A DNA stretch of 64,000 bases from Halorubrum salipaludis (lineage in GTDB: Archaea; Halobacteriota; Halobacteria; Halobacteriales; Haloferacaceae), in assembly GCF_002286985.1 (NCBI RefSeq), contig NZ_NSKC01000004.1:248001-312000 (forward strand), written 5' to 3'. A program made the translations under genes and the position numbers. The notes beneath the pieces are model-generated. The model was not told where the DNA came from and did no database searches. It worked only from the letters and a program-made list of their open reading frames with translations. Shown here in pieces: positions 43,436 through 53,123 of this stretch (the stretch's first letter is position 1; each line of letters begins with the position of its first letter).

Positions 43436-44743
43436 ATGACCGACGACGACGCGACCGAGACGGACCGGCGCGACGCTCCGGACGACCGGCAGGCTGATTC
43501 CCTCGATCCCGCTTCCGGACTCGCCGGCGGACGCGGCGGGCGCCCCACGCGGCGCCGGTTCCTCGCGCTCGGCGGCGCGGCGGGGGCCGTCGCGCTCGCG
43601 GGGTGCAGCGCCGAGCCGACGGACGGCGGGGACGGAAGCGACAACTCTGACGGCTCTGACGGCTCCGACGCCGAGGACGAAAGCGACGGGAGTGACGGTG
43701 ACGGGGAAGACGGCGACGACGGCGACGACGAGGAGACCCCCACGCTGACGGTCGCGACCTACGGCAGCTTCATCGACGCGCCGTCGGTGAGCCCGGGCGA
43801 GTGGCTCAAAGAGGCGTTCGAGTCGCGCGTCGACGCCGAGCTGGAGTGGGCGACTCCGGACAACGAGGTGAACTACTACGTCGAGCGCGCGGGCTCCGGC
43901 GTGTCGATCGACGCCGACCTCTACGTCGGGCTCACCACCGAGGACCTCGTGCGCGTCGACGAGGCGCTCGACGACGACCTGTTCGCCGAGCGCGGCGAGA
44001 TCGACGGGTTCGGCGACGTGCGCGACGGGCTGCTGTTCGACCCGTTCGACCGCGCCGTCCCCTTCGACACCGGCTACGTGAGCCTCGTGTACGACGGCAC
44101 CGCGACCGAGGCGCCGGAGACGTTCGAGGGCCTGCTCGACGACGAGCACGCGGGCGCGCTCATCGCGCAGAACCCCGGCGGCTCCTCGACGGGACGGTCG
44201 TTCCTGCTCCACACGGTCCACCGGTTCGGCGACGGGCCGGACGGGTCGGTGGAGGGCGGCGACGGCGACGCGGACTACGACTACCTCGACTACTGGGCGG
44301 AGCTGCAGGACAACGACGTGCGCGTGCTCGGCTCGTGGGACGACGCCTACACCGCCTGGAGCAACGGCGAGGCCCCGATGGTCGTCTCCTACTCGACCGA
44401 CCAGGTGTTCGCGGACATGGAGGGCGAGCCCCTCGAAGAGCACCAGATCCGGTTCCTGAACGATCAGGCGTACGCCAACCCGGAGGGGATGGCCGTCTTC
44501 GCCGACGCCGACGAGCCCGAGCTCGCCCGCGAGTTCATGTCGTTCATGCTGGAGCCGGACGTGCAGGGCGAGATCGCACAGCGCAACGTCGCCTTCCCGG
44601 CGACCGACACCGCGGAGCTCCCCGACGACTACGCCGACCTGGCCCAGGAGCCGGCCGAACCGGTGACGTTCACGTACGACGAGCTCCAAGGCTCGGCCGG
44701 TGAGTGGGTCGAAGACTGGGAGCGGCAGTTCGCCGGGAACTGA
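43436..44743 (+). CDS. thiB: Thiamine-type ABC transporter substrate-binding lipoprotein
   Basis: A 435-residue Tat lipoprotein: RRRFLALGGAAGAVALAGC contains both the twin-arginine motif and the lipobox. A 60-residue Asp/Ser/Gly linker follows, then a periplasmic-binding fold with segments typical of TbpA/ThiB: PGEWLKEAFE, PFDTGYVSLVYD, NPGGSSTGRSFLLHTV and PMVVSYSTDQV. It captures thiamine or its phosphates outside the cell. It is first in a three-gene operon with permease and ATPase. I see no TPP riboswitch upstream; TGTAA occurs twice at about 43408 and 43421 and could be part of an operator. Confidence 0.85.
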   Translation: MTDDDATETDRRDAPDDRQADSLDPASGLAGGRGGRPTRRRFLALGGAAGAVALAGCSAEPTDGGDGSDNSDGSDGSDAEDESDGSDGDGEDGDDGDDEETPTLTVATYGSFIDAPSVSPGEWLKEAFESRVDAELEWATPDNEVNYYVERAGSGVSIDADLYVGLTTEDLVRVDEALDDDLFAERGEIDGFGDVRDGLLFDPFDRAVPFDTGYVSLVYDGTATEAPETFEGLLDDEHAGALIAQNPGGSSTGRSFLLHTVHRFGDGPDGSVEGGDGDADYDYLDYWAELQDNDVRVLGSWDDAYTAWSNGEAPMVVSYSTDQVFADMEGEPLEEHQIRFLNDQAYANPEGMAVFADADEPELAREFMSFMLEPDVQGEIAQRNVAFPATDTAELPDDYADLAQEPAEPVTFTYDELQGSAGEWVEDWERQFAGN

Positions 44744-44750
44744 CGGCGGC

Positions 44751-46592
44751 GTGTCGGACGCCAGCCGCGGCGCCGCTTCCGGCGGCGCCGACGACTCGCC
44801 CGCGACCCGACCCCTCCGCGAGCGGGTCGCCCGACGCCTCCGCGGGCGCCTGCTGACCGCGCTCGCCGTCGTCACGAGCGCCGTGCTCGTCGCCGCGTTC
44901 TACTACCCGGTCGGCACCGTCCTGATCGAGGCGGTCGTCGTCGACGGCGTCGCCACCCTCGCCGTGTTCGCCGAGCTGCTCCGCGACCCCTTCTACTTCG
45001 GGGAGCTCGCCCGCCTGTTCGCGGGCGAGTCGCCGCTCGCGGTCGCGCGCGCCCTGCTCGGGCCGGACCGCAGGCTCGGGATCGTCGGCTTCACCGCGTA
45101 CCAGGCCGCGCTGTCGACGGTCGCCAGCGTCGCCTTGGGGCTCCCGGCCGCCTACCTCCTCGCGCGCTTCGAGTTCCCCGGCCGGCGGACCCTGCGGTCG
45201 CTGACGATCGTCCCGTTCGTGCTTCCTTCGATCATGGTCGCCGTCGGCTTCGTCGCCACGTTCGGCGCCAACGGGACCCTCAACCGGGTCCTCGGCGCGC
45301 TCGGCCTCCCGCCGGTCGACCTCATGTTCACGCTTCAGGCGATCGTGATCGCCCACGCGTTCTACAACGCGCCGCTCGTCGCTCGCGTGACGACCGCGGC
45401 GTGGGAGTCGGTCGACGCGAGCGCGGTCGAGACCGCCCGGAGCCTCGGCGCGGGACCGGTCCGGGCGTTCTTCGACGTGGTCGCGCCGCAGGTGTACCCC
45501 GCCGTGCTGACGGGCGCGGCGCTCACCTTCGTGTTCACGTTCGGCACCTTCCCCATCGTGCTCGCGCTCGGCGGGTTCGAGCTGGCGACCGTCGAGGTGT
45601 TCGTCTACCGGCTCGTCCGCGACCTGAACTACGCGGAGGCGGCCGCGCTGGCGATCGTCGAGCTCCTCATTTCGCTCGGGGTGCTCCTCGCGTACCTGCG
45701 CTACGAGGCGCGCAACGCGGTCAGTTCACGGGGCGTGCGGCCGCTTCCCCGGAAGTCGCTGCTCCCCTCGACGCCGACGGCGCGGGAGCTCCTGCCGCGC
45801 GCGGGCCTGGCCGTCTACGCCGCCGTCGCCGCGCTCCTCTTTCTCGCGCCGCTCGCCTCGATGGTCCTCGCGAGCGTCACGGGCGGCGACGGGGCGCTCA
45901 CGCTCGACCACTACCGGTTCCTCCTCGACCGCCAGCGCACGGGGGCGGCGTTTCAGGTGCGGCCGTGGCCGGCGATCCGCAACTCGCTCGCGTTCGCGTC
46001 GGCGTCGACCCTGCTCGCGCTCCCGATGGGGGTCGTCGTCGCGGTGCTGACGACCCGCCGGTACCGCGGGCGGAAGCTGGTCGACGCGGCCGCGATGGCT
46101 CCCCTCGCCGTCTCCGGGATCATCGTCGGGCTCGGGCTCCTCCGCGGGCTCGTCTTCGGCGTGGAGATCGCGGGCTGGCGGTTCGCGGCGACCGGCGCGG
46201 CCGCCATCGTCGTCGCGCACGCGGTCGCGGGCTACCCCTTCGTCGTCCGGACGGTCGCGCCCGGGCTGGAGGGGCTCGACCGCTCGCTGATCGAGTCGGC
46301 GCGGGCGCTCGGCGCGTCGCGGGCCCGGGTGATCCGCGACGTGGAGCTCCCCCTCGTCTGGCCGGGGGTCGTTGCGGGCGCGGCGTTCGCGTTCGCCATC
46401 TCGATCGGGGAGTTCACGGCGACGGTGGTGCTCGCGACCGGCGCCGACGCGTACACGATGCCGGTCGCCATCGAACGGTTCATCGGGCGCCGGCTCGGAC
46501 CGGCGACCGCAATGGGCGTCGTCCTGCTCGTGGTGACCGGGCTCAGCTTCGTCGTGATCGAGCGGCTCGGAGGTGAGACGCGTGGGCTCTGA
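44751..46592 (+). CDS. thiP: Thiamine-type ABC transporter permease (fused two-domain)
   Basis: A 613-residue permease containing two transmembrane domains in tandem, each with an EAA loop: ETARSLGAGPVRAFFDVVAPQ in the first half and ESARALGASRARVIRDVELP in the second. This is the ThiP/FbpB layout. I choose the GTG at 44751, seven bases after the stop of thiB; a GTG at 44700 would overlap thiB by 44 bases and add an unlikely Gly/Ser tail. It carries the substrate delivered by ThiB and overlaps the ATPase gene by 11 bases. Iron permeases share the layout, but the binding protein points to thiamine. Confidence 0.85.
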   Translation: MSDASRGAASGGADDSPATRPLRERVARRLRGRLLTALAVVTSAVLVAAFYYPVGTVLIEAVVVDGVATLAVFAELLRDPFYFGELARLFAGESPLAVARALLGPDRRLGIVGFTAYQAALSTVASVALGLPAAYLLARFEFPGRRTLRSLTIVPFVLPSIMVAVGFVATFGANGTLNRVLGALGLPPVDLMFTLQAIVIAHAFYNAPLVARVTTAAWESVDASAVETARSLGAGPVRAFFDVVAPQVYPAVLTGAALTFVFTFGTFPIVLALGGFELATVEVFVYRLVRDLNYAEAAALAIVELLISLGVLLAYLRYEARNAVSSRGVRPLPRKSLLPSTPTARELLPRAGLAVYAAVAALLFLAPLASMVLASVTGGDGALTLDHYRFLLDRQRTGAAFQVRPWPAIRNSLAFASASTLLALPMGVVVAVLTTRRYRGRKLVDAAAMAPLAVSGIIVGLGLLRGLVFGVEIAGWRFAATGAAAIVVAHAVAGYPFVVRTVAPGLEGLDRSLIESARALGASRARVIRDVELPLVWPGVVAGAAFAFAISIGEFTATVVLATGADAYTMPVAIERFIGRRLGPATAMGVVLLVVTGLSFVVIERLGGETRGL

Positions 46593-47724
46593 GCGGGGCG
46601 CCGACTCGACGGACGCCGCCGGCGACAGCGACGGGGCTCCGTCCGACGACCCCCCGGCCGTCGAGCTCGACGGCGTCACCAAGCGCTACGGCGACGCCGC
46701 CGCGGTCGACGACGTGAGCCTCGCCGTGCGCGAGGGGGAGTTCTTTACGCTGGTCGGCCCCTCCGGCTGCGGGAAGACCACGACCCTCCGGCTGATCGCG
46801 GGATTCGAGGAGCCGACTACGGGGACGGTCCGCTTCTCGGGCGAGTCGGTCGCCGGAGTGCCCCCGGAGGACCGCGACGTGGGCGTCGTCTTCCAGAACT
46901 ACGCGCTGTTCCCCCACATGACCGTCGGCGAGAACGTCGGATACGGGCTCAACTTCGCGGACCCGCCCGAGGGAACGAGCCGCGACGAGCGCGTCGCCGA
47001 GCTGCTCGAACTGGTGGACCTCCCGGACGCCGCCGACCGCGACCCCGAGAGCCTCTCCGGGGGGCAGCGGCAGCGCGTCGCGATGGCCCGCGCGCTCGCG
47101 CCCGGTCCCGATCTGCTCCTCTTAGACGAGCCGATGAGCGCGCTCGACGCGCAGCTCCGCGAGCGCCTCCGGGTGCAGGTCCGGCGCATCCAGTCGGAGC
47201 TCGGAATTACCACCGTCTACGTCACCCACGACCAGGAGGAGGCGCTGGCGATCTCCGACCGCGTCGCGGTGATGCGCGACGGGCGCCCGGAGCAGATCGC
47301 GCCCCCGCGGACGGTGTACCGGGAGCCGTCGAGCCGCTTCGTCGCCGAGTTCGTCGGCGACAACAACGTCTTCGCGGGGCGGGTGGTCGACGTGGAGGGA
47401 GGAGAGGCCGGGGACGAGGACGCCTCCCGGACCGTCGGCGTCGACGTCGGCGGCGAGGTGCTGCGGGTCGAGGCAGACGAGGGAGTAGTCTCCGGCGACC
47501 GCCTCGCGTTCTGCGTCCGCCCCGAGTACCTGCGGATCGGCGAGGGCGAGAACCGGGTCCGCGCGACCGTCGCGAGCGCGGAGTTCCTCGGCGAGACGAC
47601 CCGCGTGACGCTCGACTGGGGCGGGCGCGACCTCGTGGTCCGGACGCGCGACCCGCTCTCCGGCGAGGTCGTCGTCGGCTTCGATCCCGAAGACGCGCAC
47701 GTGATCGACGGCGACGAGGCGTGA
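46582..47724 (+). CDS. thiQ: ABC transporter ATPase (ThiQ/PotA type)
   Basis: A 380-residue ATPase with Walker A GPSGCGKTT, Q loop VVFQNYALFPHM, signature LSGGQRQRVAMARALA, Walker B LLLLDEPMSALD and H loop VTHDQ. A C-terminal TOBE/MOP-like domain (about 275-375) may allow regulation. GGAGGTGA at 46570-46577 favours the GTG at 46582 over one three codons earlier. It overlaps the permease gene, confirming the operon. It powers uptake of thiamine or a related compound. The TOBE tail is also common in spermidine and iron systems, so the substrate rests on ThiB. Confidence 0.88.
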   Translation: MGSERGADSTDAAGDSDGAPSDDPPAVELDGVTKRYGDAAAVDDVSLAVREGEFFTLVGPSGCGKTTTLRLIAGFEEPTTGTVRFSGESVAGVPPEDRDVGVVFQNYALFPHMTVGENVGYGLNFADPPEGTSRDERVAELLELVDLPDAADRDPESLSGGQRQRVAMARALAPGPDLLLLDEPMSALDAQLRERLRVQVRRIQSELGITTVYVTHDQEEALAISDRVAVMRDGRPEQIAPPRTVYREPSSRFVAEFVGDNNVFAGRVVDVEGGEAGDEDASRTVGVDVGGEVLRVEADEGVVSGDRLAFCVRPEYLRIGEGENRVRATVASAEFLGETTRVTLDWGGRDLVVRTRDPLSGEVVVGFDPEDAHVIDGDEA

Positions 47725-47749
47725 CGGACGACGATTTATAACTGAACGA

Positions 47750-48105
47750 GGCGGTGGCGCGCGCCTCCGAGCGCCCTCTTAAGGGCGCGAGGAGCGCCGC
47801 GCGAGGGAGTCAGTCGCCCGGAGCGACGCGGAGGGCGACTGACGAGGCTGGGGAGGCGTGAGGCTGCGGTTGCGGTCGGGTGGGACTCAAAGGGGCAGTC
47901 GTGAGGGCGGCGTAGGCGATGTAAGCACCGCAGCGAAGGAGCGTGAGCGACTAAGCGAGGAGCGCAACGAGCGTACGCCGCCCTCACGACTGGGGCTTTG
48001 ATGGTGTTCACCGTCGATCTGATCGTAGCTATTTATAAGTGATCGGCTGGGGCTTTGGAAGGCCTCACCGTCGCTCCGGTAACAACGATTTATAGGGGAT
48101 CGACC
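47750..48105 (+). repeat. Structured interspersed repeat, copy 2
   Basis: Same order as copy 1. GCGGTGGCGCGCGCCT starts it; a small hairpin GCGCCC/GGGCGC (47771-47788) follows; then stem GTCAGTCGCCC/GGGCGACTGAC (47809-47843) and the conserved GAGGCTGGGGAGGCGTGA (47844). CAAAG-GGG leads into a perfect 19-bp stem (47896-47914 with 47974-47992), closing with GGG-CTTTG. Two tails with CTGGGGCTTTG (47990, 48047) and TTTATAAGTGAT follow. The stem bases differ from copy 1 but still pair. The copy follows the thiamine-type operon and may carry its terminator. No coding potential is seen. Confidence 0.75.
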
Positions 48106-48127
48106 GGGGAAACGCGCTCCAAGCCGT

Positions 48128-48385
48128 CTACTTCCAGTGCCAGAAGTGGTTCCCGTCGTCCTCGACGGGCTCGGTCCGCTCCCGGAGGGCGGCGACGTCG
48201 TCGGCGGTCGGCTCGTGGTCGTCCGGGAGCGACTCCATGCACTCGAAACAGAGGAAGAACTCGGAGCCGTCGGTCAGCTCCAGCGTCAGTCCCTGCGTCG
48301 ACTCGAACGCGAAGTTCCACAGGTCGCCGATCCCGCCGGCGATCCTGACGGACCGCTCGCAGACGTCACAGGACTCCGAGGCCAT
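48128..48385 (-). CDS. Small zinc-ribbon-like protein
   Basis: An 85-residue acidic protein starting MASESCDVCERSVRIAGG. It has two cysteine pairs, CDVC (residues 6 and 9) and CFEC (about 45 and 48), enough to hold one zinc, and an acidic C-terminal helix ending HFWHWK. I do not recognise a named family beyond small haloarchaeal zinc-finger proteins. The gene is boxed between repeat copies 2 and 3, which face each other, so it may be cargo of a mobile segment or simply sit between two insertion points. The role may be nucleic-acid or protein binding. Confidence 0.7.
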   Translation of the reverse strand: MASESCDVCERSVRIAGGIGDLWNFAFESTQGLTLELTDGSEFFLCFECMESLPDDHEPTADDVAALRERTEPVEDDGNHFWHWK

Positions 48386-48431
48386 ACCACCGGTTGCGGC
48401 TCCGAGCGCTAATGCGTGTCGCCGCGGAGAC

Positions 48432-48797
48432 TCCGACGATCGCTTATAAGTATCATACGTGGCTGCCGGCTGATCGACGGTGAACACCGCCAAAGCCCCA
48501 GCCGCTCGCTTATAAATCGCGGACTGCAGATCGACGGCGAACACGTCCAAAGCCCCAGCCGCGAGGCGGGCGCACGCTCGCTGCGCTCCTCACTCGGTCG
48601 CTATCGCTCCCTCGTTGCGGTGCTTGTGTCGCCTGCGCCCGCCTCGCGGCTGCCCCTTTGAATCCCGCCCCGCACAGTACCGCACAGCCTCACACCTCCC
48701 CAGCCTCGCGGTTCGCGCTCTCCGAGCGCTCACCGCGTCCCTCGCGCGTGCTGGTTCGGCCGCGAGGCGGCCTCGCAGGCACGCGCCACCGCACACC
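48432..48797 (-). repeat. Structured interspersed repeat, copy 3 (inverted)
   Basis: Read on the minus strand it matches copies 1 and 2: GCGGTGGCGCGTGCCT (around 48790), a stem GCGGT-ga-GCGCTC/GAGCGC-ga-ACCGC, the conserved GAGGCTGGGGAGGTGTGA (block 48685-48707), CAAAG-GGG, a perfect 19-bp stem (48634-48652 with 48556-48574), GGG-CTTTG, and two CTGGGGCTTTGG tails ending in TTATAA. It lies between the zinc-ribbon gene and hisB. Its 5' part is nearly identical to copy 1 over TGCGGTACTGTGCGGGGCGG, so copies 1 and 3 are the closer pair. Confidence 0.75.
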
Positions 48798-48867
48798 CTT
48801 CAGTAACGAATTCGCTACCCCCACGGAGCTCCCCTCTCGTTCCGATCCGAACCCCGCCACACCCGCA

Positions 48868-48877
48868 ATTCCCTTAA
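48868..48877 (+). promoter_or_regulatory. TATA box of hisB
   Basis: CCCTTAAGAA lies 23-32 bases before the ATG at 48900, placing transcription start at or next to the start codon (leaderless), the commonest haloarchaeal arrangement. Confidence 0.45.
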
Positions 48878-48899
48878 GAACCGCCCGTGACGGTCACGT

Positions 48900-49496
48900 A
48901 TGAGCGAGCACGACCGGGTCGCGGCCGTCTCCCGCGAGACGAGCGAGACGACGATCGACCTCACTCTCGCGATCGACGGCGACGGCGACAGCGAGGTCTC
49001 GACCGGGATCGGCTTTTACGACCACATGCTGGCGTCGTTCGCGAAACACGGCCTGTTCGACCTGACGGTCGACTGCGACGGCGACCTCGAGATCGACGAC
49101 CACCACACCGTCGAGGACGTGGCGATCTGCCTCGGCGAGGCGTTCGACGAGGCGCTCGGCGACAAGCGCGGCATCCGGCGGTACGCCGACCGGCGCGTCC
49201 CCCTCGACGAGGCGGTCGCGAGCGTCGTCGTCGACGTGGCCGGCCGCCCGTACTACGAGTTCTCGGGGGAATTCTCCCAGGAGTCGATCGGCGAGTTCAC
49301 GAGCGTCATGGCCGACCACTTCGCGATGTCTTTGGCGCACAACGCCGGCCTGACGCTCCACGCCGAGATCGAGCGCGGCGACAACGCCCACCACGAGGTG
49401 GAGGCGCTGTTCAAGGCGCTCGCGCGGGCGCTCGACGACGCGACGCGGCTCGACGAGCGCCGCAGCGACACGCCGAGCACGAAGGGCGAACTGTAG
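48900..49496 (+). CDS. hisB: Imidazoleglycerol-phosphate dehydratase
   Basis: A 198-residue enzyme of histidine synthesis. The duplicated metal-binding fold is marked by [42 protein letters not shown] and [17 protein letters not shown], whose histidines and glutamates bind two manganese ions. It dehydrates IGP to imidazole acetol phosphate. Monofunctional, as in archaea, without a phosphatase domain. It is probably transcribed alone from the TATA box just upstream. Confidence 0.95.
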   Translation: MSEHDRVAAVSRETSETTIDLTLAIDGDGDSEVSTGIGFYDHMLASFAKHGLFDLTVDCDGDLEIDDHHTVEDVAICLGEAFDEALGDKRGIRRYADRRVPLDEAVASVVVDVAGRPYYEFSGEFSQESIGEFTSVMADHFAMSLAHNAGLTLHAEIERGDNAHHEVEALFKALARALDDATRLDERRSDTPSTKGEL

Positions 49497-49587
49497 CGGG
49501 CGACCGCGCCGACGGCGCACCGGCCGCCGATCCCAGCCACCGCCCCGTTCCGACGGTTTAAATCGGATCGGAGCCCACTCTCCGGTA

Positions 49588-52071
49588 ATGCAACCGAGTT
49601 CGCTCGCCGGGCTCCCCGCGGGCGTCGGCGAGGCGCTCGAAGCGGAGGGCGTCGCGGAGCTGTATCCCCCGCAGGAGGCCGCCGTCGAGGCCGGCGTCGC
49701 CGACGGCGAGAGCCTCGTCGCCGCGGTCCCGACCGCCTCCGGGAAGACGCTGATCGCCGAGCTCGCCATGCTCTCCGCGGTCGAGCGCGGCGGGAAGGCG
49801 CTGTACATCGTCCCCCTGCGCGCGCTCGCCAGCGAGAAGAAGACCGAGTTCGAGCGCTGGGAGGAGTTCGGCGTCACCGTCGGCGTCTCCACCGGCAACT
49901 ACGAGTCCGACGGCGAGTGGCTCGCCAGCCGCGACATCATCGTCGCCACCTCGGAGAAGGTCGACTCGCTGATCCGGAACGGCGCGCCGTGGATCGACGA
50001 CCTCACCTGCGTCGTGAGCGACGAGGTCCACCTCGTCGACGACCCGAACCGCGGCCCCACCCTCGAAGTGACCCTCGCGAAGCTCCGGAAGGTGAACCCC
50101 GGCCTCCAGACGGTCGCGCTCTCGGCGACCGTCGGCAACGCCGACGTGATCGCCGAGTGGCTCGACGCCGAACTCGTCGAGTCCGACTGGCGGCCCATCG
50201 ACCTCCGGATGGGCGTCCACTTCGGCAACGCGGTCGACTTCGCCGACGGGAGCAAACGTGAGGTCCCCGTCGAGCGCGGCGAGGACCAGACCGCCCGGCT
50301 CGTCGCCGACGCCTTGGACACCGAGGAGGACGGGCAGGGCGGCTCCTCGCTCGTCTTCGTCAACTCCCGGCGCAACGCCGAGTCGTCGGCCCGGAAGCTC
50401 ACCGACGTGACCGGCCCGCGGCTCACCACCGACGAGCGCGACCGGCTCCGCGAGCTGGCCGAGGAGATCCGGTCGGGCTCCGACACCGACACCGCCGCCG
50501 ACCTCGCGGACGCGGTCGAGAAGGGGTCCGCCTTCCACCACGCGGGGCTCCGGAGCGAGGACCGCGCCCGCGTCGAGGACGCGTTCCGCGACCGGCTGAT
50601 CAAGTGCATCTCCGCGACGCCGACGCTCGCCGCCGGCGTCAACACCCCCGCCCGCCGGGTGATCGTCCGCGACTGGCGCCGCTACGACGGGGAGTTCGGC
50701 GGGATGAAACCCTTAGACGTCTTGGAGGTCCACCAGATGTGCGGCCGCGCAGGACGCCCCGGCCTCGACCCGTACGGCGAGGCGGTCCTGCTCGCGAACG
50801 ACGCCGACACAAAAGAGGAGCTGTTCGAGCGGTACCTCTGGGCCGACCCCGAGCCGGTCCGCTCGAAGCTCGCCGCCGAGCCCGCGCTCCGGACTCACGT
50901 GCTCGCCACCGTCGCCTCCGGGTTCGCCTCCACGCGCGACGGCCTGCTCTCCTTCCTCGACAACACCCTCTACGCCACCCAGACCGACGACGAAGGGCGG
51001 CTCGCGGCCGTCACCGACACCGTCCTCGACTACCTCGCCGTCAACGACTTCGTCGAGCGCGACCGCGACGACGGAAGCGAGAGTCTGACCGCGACCGGCA
51101 TCGGCCACACCGTCTCGCGGCTCTACCTCGACCCGATGAGCGCGGCCGAGATGATCGACGGGCTCCGGTCGGTCGCCCGGGACGCCGGCGCCGCGACCGC
51201 GGGCGCCGACGGAGAGGCCGGCGAGTTCGTCAGGACCGGCGACGACGGCGACGAGCCCGGGTTCGGGACGTACGCTCGGCCGGGCGAGGACGGCTCGCCG
51301 GACGAAGGGGAAGTGGAAGGGGAAGCGGAGGAGACAGGGGGGAAAGCGACCGACGAGGCGGCGACGGACTCCCCCGAAGTCACCCCGCTCGGCTGCTATC
51401 ACCTCGTCAGTCGCACCCCCGACATGTACGAGCTCTACCTGAAGTCGGGGGACCGCGAGGAGTACACCGAGCTCTGCTACGAGCGCGAGGCGGAGTTCCT
51501 CGGCGACGTGCCTTCCGAGTACGAGGACGTGCGCTTCGAGGACTGGCTCGCGTCGCTGAAGACCGCCCGCCTGCTGGAGGACTGGGCGAACGAGGTCGAC
51601 GAGGACCGCATCACGGAGCGGTACGGCGTCGGCCCGGGCGACATCCGCGGCAAGGTCGACACCGCCGAGTGGCTCCTGCGCGCGGCCGAGACCCTCGCGC
51701 GCGACGTGGAGGGAATCGACGGCGACGCGGTGGTCGCGGTCCGGGAGGCGAGAAAGCGCATCGAGTACGGCGTCCGCGAGGAGCTGCTCGACCTGGCCGG
51801 CGTCCGCAACGTCGGCCGGAAGCGCGCCCGGCGGCTGTTCGAGGCCGGGATCGAGACCCGCGCGGACCTCCGCGAGGCAGACAAGGCGGTCGTCCTCGGC
51901 GCGCTCCGCGGGCGCGAGCGCACCGCCGAGCGCATCCTCGAACACGCCGGCCGCGAGGACCCCTCGATGGACGACGTGCGGCCGGACAAGTCGGCCTCCG
52001 CGGCGGCGACCGCCGGCTCCGCGAGCGACGACGACGGCGAGGGACAGGCGAGCCTGGGTGATTTCCGATGA
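49588..52071 (+). CDS. hel308: ATP-dependent DNA helicase Hel308
   Basis: An 827-residue Ski2-like superfamily 2 helicase. Visible are Walker [13 protein letters not shown], motif [11 protein letters not shown], motif [17 protein letters not shown], motif [12 protein letters not shown], and the C-terminal helix-hairpin-helix region [22 protein letters not shown]. It unwinds lagging strands at stalled forks (3'-5'). An acidic insertion of about 60 residues (around 540-600, DDGDEPGFG to TDSPEV) is longer than I expect for the family. TTTAAAT at about 49557 gives a leaderless promoter. It overlaps cgi121 by four bases, so the two are coupled. Confidence 0.95.
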   Translation: MQPSSLAGLPAGVGEALEAEGVAELYPPQEAAVEAGVADGESLVAAVPTASGKTLIAELAMLSAVERGGKALYIVPLRALASEKKTEFERWEEFGVTVGVSTGNYESDGEWLASRDIIVATSEKVDSLIRNGAPWIDDLTCVVSDEVHLVDDPNRGPTLEVTLAKLRKVNPGLQTVALSATVGNADVIAEWLDAELVESDWRPIDLRMGVHFGNAVDFADGSKREVPVERGEDQTARLVADALDTEEDGQGGSSLVFVNSRRNAESSARKLTDVTGPRLTTDERDRLRELAEEIRSGSDTDTAADLADAVEKGSAFHHAGLRSEDRARVEDAFRDRLIKCISATPTLAAGVNTPARRVIVRDWRRYDGEFGGMKPLDVLEVHQMCGRAGRPGLDPYGEAVLLANDADTKEELFERYLWADPEPVRSKLAAEPALRTHVLATVASGFASTRDGLLSFLDNTLYATQTDDEGRLAAVTDTVLDYLAVNDFVERDRDDGSESLTATGIGHTVSRLYLDPMSAAEMIDGLRSVARDAGAATAGADGEAGEFVRTGDDGDEPGFGTYARPGEDGSPDEGEVEGEAEETGGKATDEAATDSPEVTPLGCYHLVSRTPDMYELYLKSGDREEYTELCYEREAEFLGDVPSEYEDVRFEDWLASLKTARLLEDWANEVDEDRITERYGVGPGDIRGKVDTAEWLLRAAETLARDVEGIDGDAVVAVREARKRIEYGVREELLDLAGVRNVGRKRARRLFEAGIETRADLREADKAVVLGALRGRERTAERILEHAGREDPSMDDVRPDKSASAAATAGSASDDDGEGQASLGDFR

Positions 52072-52670
52072 GCGGGGAGTCCGACTCGGCTTCGTCTCAC
52101 CGAAATCCGCCCCACCGGACCCCGCCTCACCGCCTCGTCGCGGGCACCGCGGCCATCGACGACCTCGACGCCTTCCTCGGGGCCCTCGACGAGATCGCGG
52201 CGGAGACGGGCGCGGTCGTACAGGCGTTCGACGCGGAGCTGGTCGTCTCGACCGAACACCTCCGCGAGGCGACCCGGCTCGCGGCGCGGTCGATCGCTCG
52301 GGACGAGGCCGTCGCCCGCGATCCGGGCGTCGAGGTCATGCTGTACGCGGCCGGCAGACGCCAGATCGACCGGGCGTTCGCGCTCGGCGTCGAGGAGGGC
52401 GAGCGGCGCGCGGTCGTCCTCGTCGCCGACTTCGGAGGGGTTCCGGGCGCGGACCGTCCCGACGCGGACCTCGACGCGGCCGCCGCGTCGGTGCGGGAGC
52501 TGCTCGCGTCGCCGGCGGCCGACACCGGAGGCGGCGAGTTCGAGCCCGCGTTCGACGCGGAGCGGGTCCGGGGGTTCTACGACATCGGGGAGCGCGAGCT
52601 CGCGGCGACCGCCGGCGACCTCCCGGACATCGTCCGCGAACGCGTCGCGCTGCTGGACGTCGAGAAGTAG
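52068..52670 (+). CDS. cgi121: KEOPS complex subunit Cgi121
   Basis: A 200-residue protein starting [19 protein letters not shown], with a fold matching Cgi121/[44 protein letters not shown] and the C-terminal [30 protein letters not shown]. In KEOPS, Cgi121 binds Bud32 and the tRNA CCA end to support t6A37 synthesis. It shares ATGA with the end of hel308. The first 20 residues are a low-complexity tail. Genome-maintenance and tRNA-modification genes are joined here by translation coupling. Confidence 0.85.
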   Translation: MSGESDSASSHRNPPHRTPPHRLVAGTAAIDDLDAFLGALDEIAAETGAVVQAFDAELVVSTEHLREATRLAARSIARDEAVARDPGVEVMLYAAGRRQIDRAFALGVEEGERRAVVLVADFGGVPGADRPDADLDAAAASVRELLASPAADTGGGEFEPAFDAERVRGFYDIGERELAATAGDLPDIVRERVALLDVEK

Positions 52671-52843
52671 TCGAAACCCCCTTGCTTCGATTGGAAAACG
52701 CGGTACGTGACGGGGATTCGGTTCCAGTCGAAATGTCGACAGAGACCGGGCCGAAGCGCGACCATGAGGGAGATCGAGACGCGGGCCCGGCGGCGAGCGG
52801 ATCGACGCGCCGGACGAAAACCGACCGAAGCGAACCGCGAGAA

Positions 52844-52916
52844 TAGTCCATCCTGGATTCGAACCAGGGTCGTTGCCCCCAGAAGGCAACAGGATTGGCC
52901 ACTACCCCAATGGACT
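52844..52916 (-). tRNA. tRNA-Gln (anticodon CTG)
   Basis: On the minus strand: acceptor AGTCCAT/ATGGACT, D arm around GGGGTAGTGGCCAATCC, anticodon stem TTGCC/GGCAA with loop TTCTGGG and anticodon CTG, T arm CCTGG-TTCGAAT-CCAGG, discriminator A. No intron is visible. It reads CAG codons. The rest of the 450-bp gap between cgi121 and purO holds no other gene that I can support, and no duplicate of the tRNA end was seen nearby. Confidence 0.93.
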
Positions 52917-53123
52917 GTGCGCACTCATCGATAGCCAGTGGGTCTTTGTAAGCGTTGCGCGTCGCCGGCCCTCTGTCACGCGTTCACAGGATCTCGAAGG
53001 CGGAGCGGGGCGCGAGGGGGTGTGAGACCGGCGGAGGAGATGGCGACGAGCGTCCCCGGGAGACCGATCGCCGAACGTGCGTATATCGATGCGCTTTAGC
53101 CGGTCGGATAGCCACGAACCTGT

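Noticed and set aside
43380-43436. TPP riboswitch before the thiamine-type operon
   Set aside because: No conserved THI-box segments are visible in the short leader; regulation by a protein is more likely.
41146-48797. SRP RNA, RNase P RNA or CRISPR as identity of the repeats
   Set aside because: Three copies, no GAGGAAAGUC-type or SRP domain signature, and no regularly spaced short repeats with spacers.
52671-53123. Integration at tRNA-Gln
   Set aside because: No integrase, no composition change and no repeated tRNA end seen around this tRNA.
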